From: Prauserella cavernicola
GTDB lineage: Bacteria; Actinomycetota; Actinomycetes; Mycobacteriales; Pseudonocardiaceae
Assembly (NCBI RefSeq): GCF_016595675.1
Contig: NZ_JAENJH010000008.1
Coordinates: 1 to 64,000, forward strand
Direction of reading: 5' to 3'
Length of the DNA: 64,000 nt
A model generated the notes under the pieces. The model did not search any database and was not told where the DNA came from. It saw only the letters and a program-made list of their open reading frames with translations. Positions 7,667 to 17,700 of this stretch are shown here, in pieces. The stretch's first letter is position 1, and every line of letters begins with the position of its first letter. The translations under genes and the position numbers were made by a program.

Positions 7667-10600
7667 TCAGGCCGCCGGGAGCGGGCCGAACCACCGGCTC
7701 GCCGGCACGGGTTCGGCGGGTGCGGCCCTCGCCGCGGACGCCGCGCGCAGGCGGGTCAGCGCCGCCTCGCCCGCGGAGCCGTCCTCGGCGAGCAGCACGC
7801 GCCGCACGGGCGTGGTCTCGACGGCCAGCACGCGCAGCCGCGTGTGGCCGGACAGCACGACCTCGGCTCCTCCCTCGTCGCGCAGGCCGTCGAGCCTGCG
7901 GGCGGTGGTGGTCCAGATGAGCGCCTCGGCGGGACCGGCGACGCTGGCCGTCAGCGGCGCGGCCACCACGGGCGTGGGCAGGCGCAGGACCGACTCGGGC
8001 TGGACGTCGGTGCCCTCCGGAATGCCCCGCACGACCACGGTCCTGGCCGTGGGCAGTCTGCGCAGGCCGTCGGCGAGGCACGTGTAGAAGTCGGCGTCGT
8101 AGGCGCCGTCCGGTTCGTCGGCGAACACTCGGACGACGGCGAGCTCGGCGAGCAGCGCCGACCGATCGCCCGAGCCGAAGCGCAGGCCGGGGCGCTCGGA
8201 GAGCAGCTGCGCGACGGCACGGGTGGCGACGTCGTAGCGGGAACCGAGCCTGCCGCGCATGGCGCGCCGTTGTTCGGTGGTGCTGCGGGCGTGCTCGGGC
8301 ACCTCGATGGCCGCGGTGGGGGCGGCGGGGGCGGCGGGGGTCTCGGCGGGAGTCGTCTCGGAGGGGGCGGCCGTGGTGGCCTCGCCGGTGGACGGCGCTG
8401 CGGGCTCCTCGGCGGTGGGCGCGACGGCCGGAGGTGTGTCCGCCGCGGGTGCGGCCGAGGGGACCGCGGTGGGTGTCTCGACGGTGACCTGGAGGGCCGC
8501 GCGCCCCGGGAGGAGTCCGGTGACGGAGTCCGCCGTCGCCGCGGTCTCCTCCGCCGTGGCGGCGGCGTTCGTTGCCGCCTGCGGCGCGGGAGGCGCGGCG
8601 GGCTCCTGCGCCGCGGGAGGTGCCTGCTGCGCGGTGGGGACCGGCTCGGTGGCGGAGGGCGCCTGTGCCGCGGCCTGCGTGACGGGCGTGGAGGCGACGG
8701 GGGTCCGAGGGCCCGCGGGCGCCGGTGCGACGGGCGGGTGCGCGTCCGCGGCGGCAGGCCGCGAAGCGGCGCTCGGCGCCGGTGCGGCAGGAGCCGGGGT
8801 CGACGGCACTGCCCTCGACTGCGCGGCGGCAGTCCGCGGGGTCGCGCTCGGGGCCGGTGCGACGGGTGCCTGCGCGTCCGGGGCGGCGGGGCGCTGCGCC
8901 ACGCTGGGCGCCGGTGCGACGGGCGGGTGCGCGTCCGCGGCGGCAGGCCGCGCGGTCCCGCTCGGCGCCGGTGCGACGGGTGCCTGCGCGTCCGGGGCGG
9001 CGGGGCGCTGCGCCACGCTGGGCGCCGGTGCGACGGGCGGGTGCGCGTCCGCGGCGGCAGGCCGCGCGGTCCCGCTCGGCGCCGGTGCAACGGGTGCCTG
9101 CGCGTCCGGGGCGGCGGGGCGCTGCGCCACGCTCGACACCGGCGCGACGGGTGCCTGTGTCGCGGTCGGCGTTGGCGTGGCGGGTGTCGCCGAGGACGCC
9201 TGCTCGGCCGCAGGTGCCTGCGCGGCGGCAGCCGGCCGGGTCACGGCCGGTGGCGGGCCGGACGGCGCGGATGCGGCGGAAGCACGGGTGGGTGGCTGCC
9301 CACCGGATGCGCCCACGATTGCTGCCGTTCCCTCGGGCTCAGGAGCGATCCGCGCCTGACCTCCCGGCGGAGTGGGCACACCGGGCGAACGCGGCGCCGC
9401 CCCGGGCACGGGTGCGACCGGCCCGTCGTGGGACTGGTCGGTGGCTGCGGCGGACTCGCTCTGCGGGAACTCGCGGGTGTCGTCGTTCGCGCCGAGCTCC
9501 GCCGTGATCCGCGAGGGCGGAGCCTGGAACTCGGCGGACGACCGCGCCGTCGAGGCGGACACGTGACCGGACCGCTCGGGCTCCACGGACTGTTGAGCGG
9601 CGAACAAATCGGGTGCCCCCGGACCGGCCGGGGCGCGCGCGGCCGACGGAGGTGCGCTCATCGACGGCCTGCCGGCAGGCGGAGTCCGCTCGCCCGGGCG
9701 CCCTGCGCCCGCCGCGGGGTTCGCCTGAGGCTGGCCACCCGGATGAGTCGGCAGGTCCGTCCGCGCCGCCGCGGCACCGGGCGAACCAGGACCGGCCGCA
9801 GGCTGCCCGCTGGACGAGGGACGACCGGCCGGGGCGGACATGCGCGTGCGTGCCGCGGCCGATTGCCGACGGACGAACGGCGGGGGCGCCCCCGGGCCGA
9901 CCGGGGCGGCGCCCGGCCCGGACGGCATGGACGTTGTCTGCGACGTGGACGACGTGGACTGCGTCGATGGTGTGGACTGTGCGGACGGCGGGCGGCCCGC
10001 GGGCGCGGACCCAGTCCCCACGCGCGGCTTCACGCCAGAATCCGGCACCGGCGTCGACGGCGCGCGAAACGCGGGTGCAGACCCGGTGCCCACGCGCGGC
10101 TTCGCGGCGGAGTCCGGCAGCGGGACCGGCGGCGTCCGCGGGACGACCGACGGCGCGACCGCGGCCGCCGCCACGGCCGGGATGTCCGCATCGGGCTCGC
10201 TCTCGTCGACGGTCAGGACTCCGCCCTGGATCTCGACCGCTGTACCGGGCTCCGCGGCGGGTTGCTCCGGCTTCCCGGCCGCGGACGCCTCGGCGGCACC
10301 GCTGGTGGACGGTGCGACAGTGAGCACCCCGTCCTGGATGTCGACGCTGGTGTCGTCGTCGGCGACCGGCGCGAGGATCGGCTCGGCGGGCCGGAGCCTG
10401 CCGTCGGCGGTCACCACGAGCGCTCCCCGGGGAGCCTGGGCGGCCGTCCGCGTCGACGTCGACGCGATCGCGGGCTGGTCCTGCTCGGCGACCGGGACCA
10501 CCCGGTCCGACGCCTCGATCTCGGCGAGCGCCTCCTCGGATGCGGCGTCGGCAGGCAGGATGCGCAGGATCTTCCTGGTGTCGGCTGGCAGTTCGCGCAG

Positions 10601-11674
10601 GAGCCGGTCGAACGCCGAGCGAGCCTCGTCGGACACGGGGCCGTCGGCGACGAACACCACGTCCGCGTGCGGACCGGTGTCCACTGTGGCCATTCCGGAC
10701 AGGTCGAGGTTCCTCGACTCGGGGCGCACCACCAGGCCGCGCGGCACCACGTCGACCCGCCAGCCGTCGGTCAGCCGGTAGGAGCCCGGCTCGGCCAGCG
10801 CCAGGCTGGGCGGCGCCACCCACCGGTCCAGCACGGGCGCGCTGCCCGGCCGGTACACGCTCTCCACGGCGAACGGGCGCCAGCGCACCTCACCGCGATC
10901 GTCGGAGTGGACCAGCCCGCCGTCGCCGGGGACGCCGTGCGCCACGCGGATCGGCGCGCCCAGCTCCTCGGCCACCTCCTGCGCGGTGCCGCCGGTGCCG
11001 TACCACGCGAGCACGGCGCGGTCCCTGTTCTCGTCCGGCAGGGAGCGCAGCACCTCCACCACCACGCCTGTCTCGGGCGGCCGCTCCCCCGGCGCGCCGA
11101 GCACGACGTACATGCGGTCGGGGTCGGGGACGCGGCGCAGCAGCGGGTCGGCGGGGCGTTCCCCGGCACCGGGACGCCGCACCCACAGCCCGACCGGCAC
11201 GGAGATGCTGTCCTCCGACGGCGTGGGCAGACCGTCCTGCCACCACGGCGCGGGCAACCGGGCTCCGACGCGGGTGCGCGTGCCGCCGGGGCGGTAGGAC
11301 ACCCAGCCGGCGCTGCGGCCGGGGACGAACACGCTGCCGTCGGCGAGCGCCACCGGCGTCCCGTCCGCGGCGGTGACCTCGACGCCGAGCCGGTCGGCGA
11401 GCAGCCTGGCGGGCGGCAGGGTCCCGTCCTGCCCCATCGCGCCGAAGTCGGGGGCGACGACGCACAGGTCGCCGTTGGCCTCGTCGGCGAGGTCGGCGAG
11501 CACCCACGGGTCGAGCCTGGTCATCGCGCCGACGGAGGAGTCACCGACCACGACGAACGTCCGGTCCCGCTTGTGGGGCAGGTTCGCCGCCAGCAGCACC
11601 GCGGCGCCGTCCGCGTCGAGCTTGCCGACGACCAGCGCGTGCCGGACGCGTTCCACCGTGATCGACTCGTCCAC
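7667..11674 (-). CDS. Large ESX-locus protein with Pro/Ala linker and ART-like C-terminus
   Basis: The 1335-residue product starts at a GTG behind GGAGGCGG. Residues 1-420 form a globular alpha/beta region of unknown family (e.g. TFVVVGDSSVGAMTRLDPW). Residues ~420-1090 are Pro/Ala/Gln/Ser-rich linker. The last ~230 residues are globular again. They resemble actinobacterial ADP-ribosyltransferase-like domains: VVVRG near 1210, an IWTTTARRLDGL stretch, then EVVLSGHTRLRVL near 1270. In true ARTs these would be the Arg, Ser-Thr-Ser-like and Glu motifs. The central motif is not canonical, so activity is uncertain. No signal peptide is present. Location next to the giant toxin suggests a second effector or accessory surface protein. 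Confidence 0.7.
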   Translation of the reverse strand: MDESITVERVRHALVVGKLDADGAAVLLAANLPHKRDRTFVVVGDSSVGAMTRLDPWVLADLADEANGDLCVVAPDFGAMGQDGTLPPARLLADRLGVEVTAADGTPVALADGSVFVPGRSAGWVSYRPGGTRTRVGARLPAPWWQDGLPTPSEDSISVPVGLWVRRPGAGERPADPLLRRVPDPDRMYVVLGAPGERPPETGVVVEVLRSLPDENRDRAVLAWYGTGGTAQEVAEELGAPIRVAHGVPGDGGLVHSDDRGEVRWRPFAVESVYRPGSAPVLDRWVAPPSLALAEPGSYRLTDGWRVDVVPRGLVVRPESRNLDLSGMATVDTGPHADVVFVADGPVSDEARSAFDRLLRELPADTRKILRILPADAASEEALAEIEASDRVVPVAEQDQPAIASTSTRTAAQAPRGALVVTADGRLRPAEPILAPVADDDTSVDIQDGVLTVAPSTSGAAEASAAGKPEQPAAEPGTAVEIQGGVLTVDESEPDADIPAVAAAAVAPSVVPRTPPVPLPDSAAKPRVGTGSAPAFRAPSTPVPDSGVKPRVGTGSAPAGRPPSAQSTPSTQSTSSTSQTTSMPSGPGAAPVGPGAPPPFVRRQSAAARTRMSAPAGRPSSSGQPAAGPGSPGAAAARTDLPTHPGGQPQANPAAGAGRPGERTPPAGRPSMSAPPSAARAPAGPGAPDLFAAQQSVEPERSGHVSASTARSSAEFQAPPSRITAELGANDDTREFPQSESAAATDQSHDGPVAPVPGAAPRSPGVPTPPGGQARIAPEPEGTAAIVGASGGQPPTRASAASAPSGPPPAVTRPAAAAQAPAAEQASSATPATPTPTATQAPVAPVSSVAQRPAAPDAQAPVAPAPSGTARPAAADAHPPVAPAPSVAQRPAAPDAQAPVAPAPSGTARPAAADAHPPVAPAPSVAQRPAAPDAQAPVAPAPSATPRTAAAQSRAVPSTPAPAAPAPSAASRPAAADAHPPVAPAPAGPRTPVASTPVTQAAAQAPSATEPVPTAQQAPPAAQEPAAPPAPQAATNAAATAEETAATADSVTGLLPGRAALQVTVETPTAVPSAAPAADTPPAVAPTAEEPAAPSTGEATTAAPSETTPAETPAAPAAPTAAIEVPEHARSTTEQRRAMRGRLGSRYDVATRAVAQLLSERPGLRFGSGDRSALLAELAVVRVFADEPDGAYDADFYTCLADGLRRLPTARTVVVRGIPEGTDVQPESVLRLPTPVVAAPLTASVAGPAEALIWTTTARRLDGLRDEGGAEVVLSGHTRLRVLAVETTPVRRVLLAEDGSAGEAALTRLRAASAARAAPAEPVPASRWFGPLPAA
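8720..9130 (-). repeat. Tandem 38-residue Pro/Ala repeats in the 1335-residue gene
   Basis: Near-identical units of about 114 bases, encoding alternations of RPAAADAHPPVAPAPS and QRPAAPDAQAPVAPAPS, occur about two and a half times, with a more diverged copy on the N-terminal coding side. DNA-level identity suggests recent slippage or unequal recombination. The product is a flexible linker. Confidence 0.75.
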
Positions 11675-11721
11675 TCCGCCTCCTCACTCACCGGGGACAC
11701 GGCCACGCGCCCCGGGAGGGT

Positions 11722-14700
11722 TCACCGGGCGGAAGGATCTTCGACGGGCTCCGGGCGTCCGCGGGGAGGAACCCTGAGCAGGAGGTGCTCGCCGACCGGG
11801 TCGTCGTCGCGCTCGTCCTCCACCGCGTCCGGGCCGATCACCAGCACGATCAGCCTGCGGCCGGACAACACGGCGAGCTCCGCGGCCAGCTCCACGGTGA
11901 TGGCCGCGCCCACCAGCCGCAGGCCGTCGATCGTGGGCACGAGGCGCCCGCCGGTGCCCGGCACCGGGATGTCCTCGCCCGCCGCGGCGGCCTCGCGGAT
12001 GCGGTACGCCCGTTCGGCCCGCTCGTGCTCGGCGACGGTGTAGGCGTCGGCGTCGGCGGGCAGCACCGGCGGCGGCGCACCGTCGGTGAGAAAGCGCCCG
12101 TCGGCGTCGACGGGGACCGCGTAGACCTGGTCGAGCCACGCGAGCGCCCGGGAGTCGGCAGGCACGACGGTGCCCGACCCAGTGTCCACGATGGACACCT
12201 CGCCGTCGTGGTTCACCACGTTCCACGCGTGTTCGGTGCCGTCGGCGCCCTGGCCGAGCAGCACCGCGGCCGCGCCGTGGCCCGCGTTGGTGACCCGGTC
12301 GAGCACCTCGGCCACGCCGTCCGCGCCACGGCTGAACAGCTCCGGCGCGTACCGCAGGTCCGGCACCGGCTGTCCGGTGCCCACGGCGGTCGCCTCGCCG
12401 TGGAAAGTCGCGTGGAACGCCAGTGCGCGCTCGACGTGGCCGGGGTGGTCACCGCCGGGGTCGATCAGCGAGACGAAGGTCGCCGGGTCGGCGAAGCGGG
12501 TGCCCGGCGGCACCGCGGCGAGCAGGTCCGCGGGCGCGTCCGGCACGGGCCCGGCGCTCGGCGCGACCCGCCCGGCTCCACCGGTCAGGTCCGGGTCGAT
12601 CAACCGCCGCAGCGGATCCGCCGAGGCACCGTCGTGGACCGGTGTCGACGCGCCGCTGCGACCGGGCACGGGCGACGCGGGCCGCGACGCGTCCTCGGCG
12701 CGGACATCGCGGTCGAACAACTCGCGCAGCTCGGCGATCTTCTGCCGGTAGCTCGTCCGGCCCTCGCCCGCCGTGTCGGAGTACTCGAAGTGGCGGCCGT
12801 CGGCCGTCTTGTGGAACGGAGTGTTCCTGCCGTCGCGGGCCAGTTCGACGATGCCCGAGGGCGTGCCGTGCTGTTCGGCGCCGGTCCTGGGGTTCACGAA
12901 CACCGACTGGTCGCTGTAGGAGGAGTAGTCGGCCTGGTAGTACTGGTGGAACTCGTCGAAGAACCCGCGCACGTCGTGCGCGGTGGTCCGCCCGCCGTCC
13001 GGCCTGCCCGAGTCGTGGGCCAGCCCCGTGATGAACGCGTGGGCCTGCTGAGCCGACAGCTTGCCCCGCAGGTAGCCGCCGAACGGGTCCGAGTCGACGA
13101 TCGCCCTGGCGAGGCGGAAGTCCCGTTCGCTGGACCACAGCCCCTCGAACCGGTTGAGGTAGCGGACCGCGCCCCGGTGCTCCGGTTCCCTGTCGTGGCG
13201 GGTCTGGTCGTCGCCGTACTGGTTCTTCGAGTTCAGCTTGTCCATGTCGTGGAAGAGGATGGCCTTGGCCAGTGCCTCCCGCGAGACGAACCGGGCACCG
13301 TCGTCGTCGCCCGCGGTCAGCGACAGGAACTGGTTCAGCACCATCTGGGCGTGCTCGTGGTAGGTCATCGGCTGGCCGGTGTCCGCGGCCCGGTACCGGG
13401 TCGAACCGCCCTCGGCCTTGACGACCTCGTCGAACTTGCGCCGCAGCTCGTCGTGGTAGCCGGTCGCGGTCTCGTCGACCCCGGCGAGGAGCTGGTCGAG
13501 GATCTTCTTCGCCGTGTCCGGCGCGGGAGCGGCGAGCCCGTCCTCGATGGTCTGGCTCAGCCGCGCGCCGATCTCCCGCTGCCTACGGAACTCCGCGGGG
13601 TCGTTGCGCTGGGTGTAGCTCGAGTCGGGGACGTACTGGTCCCGCCACGTGGCGAAGTCGTTGGGGAACGGGCCGAGTGCGCTGTCCCGCGTGTCGAAGT
13701 CGGCCTTGGTGCGCAGCGCGTCGGCGGCGATCGTCGCGCCGATCTGGGCCATCGTGGCGAACTCGGGCACGGTCGTGCGCATGAAGGCGTCGACGTCGGC
13801 GTGCTCGACCCGCGGGAGGTCGACGGTGTCGACGGCATGGGCCACGGTGCGCGACGACCCGGTGCTGACCTCGTCAGCCAGGGCCTGCCGTGCCGGGCCG
13901 TCGACGGCGTTCAGGAGGCTCTCGCCGCTGATCCGGTCGCGCACGGAGTCCGTGAACGCGTCGCCGAGGGCGTCGCGCAGAAGGCCGCCCAGCACGTCCG
14001 GGCTGAGGCCGATCAGGTCGCGCCGGAGGACCTGGTCGATGGTGTCGCGGCGCACGCCGTCCATCACCGGGCCCTCGATGATCTCCCGCACCACCGCGGA
14101 GTCGACCGTCAACCCGGCGTCCCGCACGACCTGCCCGAACTCCGGGTCGCGAAGTGTCTCGGCCTTGACGTCGTTGACGAACCGCTCGAGCCGCGCACCG
14201 CTGAGCCAGCCGGCCTTCTTTCCGCCAGGAGGCAGCGACTCCAGAGCCGCGGCCCGGTCCGAGCCCTCGGCGACCAGCTCCTGGAAGTGTTGCCGCAGCC
14301 GGTTCTCCAGATGCTCGCCCAGGAGCTCGCGCAGCCGCTGCCGGGACGCCTCGCCCAGGATCTCGTACCGGCCGTCCCTGACGGCGTCGGCGGCCATCCG
14401 CTCCGCCAGCGGCTCGATCACGGTGTCGTCGAAGCTGCGGTGGTGGCTGTTGCCGTGCTCGATCAGCTCGCCCAGCTTCGACAGCCTCGTCGTGCCGAGC
14501 GGCAGTTTCCCCTCGCCCGAGTCCGGCCCGTTCATGCGGCGGACGACGGCCTCGATGGCGTCGAGCTCCTTGCGCCGGGTCTCCAGCTTCATCGTCTCGC
14601 CCAGGTCGGTGAGCACCTGTCCCGCATCGGCCGGGAGTGGCGACGGCATCGCGTCGTCCGCCACGGTGCCGACACCGGTGCGGATGGCGCTGGTGACCGT

Positions 14701-17700
14701 GTCGACGGTGTTCGCGAGCGGCCCCAGGGTGTTGACGAACTCGTTGAGCCGCGGTCGCAGATCGCCCTCGTGCCGGTCGGCGGAATTGCCCCGGTCGCCG
14801 GGAATCCCGTCGTCCGGTTCCAGGAACGCCGAGCGGTTCGCGCCCGCGGCCACGTCGGGCCGCACCCACAGGGCGTAGCCGTCGCGCAGCCGGTTCGCCA
14901 GCTCCCGCAACGCCCGCGGGTCGTTGCGGAAGCCGTCGAACGTGTAGTCGCCCTTGTCGTCGCGTTTCCAGCTGAACCACGGGTCGTTGTCGTAGCCGAG
15001 CGCGGTCGAGCGGAAGCCGGGTGACACGCCGAGCCGCGCGTAGAGGTCCGACAGCGCCTCGACCCGGCCGGACGTGTCCGCACCGGCGCGCTGCTCGCCG
15101 CCGTCCGGCGCGTAGGTGACCAGCGAGCCGTCGACCGCGTGCCGCTGCAGCTCCGCCAGGTCGTCGCCGCGCAGGCCGAACTGGTTGACGTCGCCGCCCT
15201 GGTCGACGTTCATCGTGACGTCGCCGCGCGCGACGCGTTCCGAGCGGGCGTTCTCGCTGGCGGCCACGTACTTCTCGAGCGGCACGAGGTAGGAGCGCAC
15301 CAGCGGCGTGTACTGGTCCTCGTTCTTGCGGGCCTGGTCGTTGCGGTACTTCTCGATCCACTGCAGCGCCCGCATCGGCCGCCCGCCGGACACCCACCCG
15401 ATGCTGCCGCTGCCGGTGGAGACCGTGATCTCACCGGTGCGCCGGTCCTGGTGGACGTCCTTGTGCTGTGATCCCGGCTGGGCCGCGTCGTAGACCGCCG
15501 TGTACATGCGCACGAAGTGCTCGCCCGCGATCGTCTCGACCTCGAACTCGCCGCGGTGCTCGAGCTGGGTGCCGCTGCTGTCGGCCGTCGTCGTCGAGCC
15601 CGGGTAGACCACGCCCGCGCGGCCCAGCTCCACCACCTGCTCCGTGGCGACGAACCGCGGCACCCCGTTCACGGTGGCGTCGACGACGTGCACGGGACGG
15701 CCGGTGGACGGCCCGTAGGGGTGCCACGCGCCGAAGTGGTCGAGGACGTGCACCGTCAGCCCGGCCTCCTCGGCGACACTGGCGAGGTCGAAGTAGCCCC
15801 GGGGCCGCGCAGCGGCCGCGGTCACCGCGGCGGCGAGCCGCGTGTGCTCCTTCGGCGCGTGCTCGTCGAGGCTGCGGGTGACGGCGTCGAGGAGGTTCTC
15901 GACGGGGTTGGCCCTGGGGTCCGCCACGATCGCGCGGGCGCCCTGCCGCGTCAGCTGGTCCCGCTGCTCCGCGCTGAGACGCTCGGGATCGAGCGGCCGT
16001 CCGGGAGCGGGGAGGTCGCCGACGCCACCGGTGCGGCCCGGGTCCACCACGGGCCCCGGCGTCATCTCAGTGGCTCCGGTCCACGGCAGCGGGGCGAAAC
16101 CGGTGACGGGCCGGGGTGTGTCGAGGTCGGCCATGGACTCGTTCTTCACGTCCACGAAGTTGACGACGCCGCGATCGTCGGTGTGCACCAGGAAGTAGTG
16201 CCCGTCCTGACCGGCTCCGCCGACGAAGACGATGCCTTGCGCGCCGGGATCCTGCGTACGCATGTGCTCGTGGATCTCGGTGTAGCCCGCCTCCCGGAAG
16301 TCCGTGCCCACGAGGTCGTTGACGTCGCCGATCCGGGTCGGGCCGCCCGGCCCGGCGACGAACGTGTCGTTCTCCATGACCGCGAACGAGCCCTGGATGG
16401 TGACCGGCAGGCAGTTGTCGGTGTTCCAGCCCTCGTCGATGCCGCGAGTGTTGCCGTAGCGGGCCGAGAAGTAGCCCTCCTCGTCGGCGACCGAGCGGAA
16501 ACTGCCCCGCGAGATCGCGGAGCCCTCCGGCGCGGTCAACGCCTGACCCGCCTCGAGCGTGCCCCGCGTGGAGACCGGAGCCGCCCGGCCCGTCCCGCCC
16601 GTCAGGTCGGGATCGACCACGCGCCGCACGGTCTCGGGACCGTTGTTCGTGCCGGGCGACGGGTCCTCCGCAGGCAGCGCACCGCTCATCGTCGGCTCGC
16701 TGGGAGGGTTCTGGACACGCGAGGCGGGCTGCTCACCGGAGGTGGTCTGCGCGCCGTGAGCCCGGGTGCTCGGGTCCTGTTGCGTGCCCCGGGAACTCTC
16801 GGCCGGTGGGTGGTACCGGACCTGCGACTCGTGGCCGGGCACCGTCCGAGTGTCGTGTTGCGTGGTCTGGTTCTGCTGTGGAGCCTGTGGGGTCTGCTGC
16901 GAGCTCGTGTTCTGGCCGGGCGCCGTCCGCGGCGTGGTGCCCGTCTGCGGAGTCGGCTGGGGTTGCGAGGTCGTGTTCCCCTGCCTGCCGGAGGTGCCCT
17001 CGGAGGTCGATCCGGACGGGTTCGGCCGCGGGGCCGGGGTGCGGGTGTCCGTCGCCGGGGGCACCGAGCCGTTCCGCTGCCCGTTCGACTCCGTTGTCGT
17101 GGTGTTGTTCGTGCCCCCCGTGTTGTTCGTGCCGCCCGAGTTCGTCGTGCCGTTCGTCGCGTTCGTTGTGGACTGTCCGGGGTCGGGCTTCGGCGGCTCC
17201 GGGAGACCCCGCACCGCGTCGGTGATCCCGTCCGGGGTGAGCGCGGAACCCGGCTCCACGGTGTAGGTCGAGGGCCGCATGTCCGTCGGCAGGCCGCCGA
17301 CGAACGTCCGCAGGGTCTCGATCGTCACGTCGTTGCCGACGTGGAGGTTGCGGCCCCTCGGCCGGTTGACGTCCGGCGCGGGGGCGTCGGGTGCCTGCCG
17401 GTCCGGGCCGTGGATCGTCGCGCCGGAGCCGTTGCGCACCACCGTGTGGTTCTCGGGCGCGTCCTTGCCCGCGTGCTGGAACACGTCGCCGAGGGTGAGC
17501 AGTCCCTTGTCCAGTGCCTCGTTCTCCCACACGCGGACCTGCATGTCGTCGGTCGAGCCGATCTTCATGACATTGTGGTGCTGCCCGCCGCGGAACAGGT
17601 CGGCCATCGACGAGAACGGGTGCTGCGTCCAGTTCGACCCGTAGCGCTTGACCTTGACGAAGAAGTCGGCGTCCGCCGTGTAGAGGTAGGAGCGGCCCTC

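Noticed and set aside
7310-12043. Plus-strand open frame of ~1577 codons
   Set aside because: It lies wholly opposite the 1335-residue gene and neighbours, is made of Arg/Gly/Ala/Pro strings expected from the complement of GC-rich coding DNA, and has no family resemblance or ribosome binding site.
15600-16020. OTU-like cysteine protease domain in the giant toxin after the second papain-like domain
   Set aside because: The segment (PVENLLDAVTRSL, RGYFDLASVAEEAGLTVHVLD) has an OTU-like order, but no cysteine and no convincing His, so I left it unassigned.
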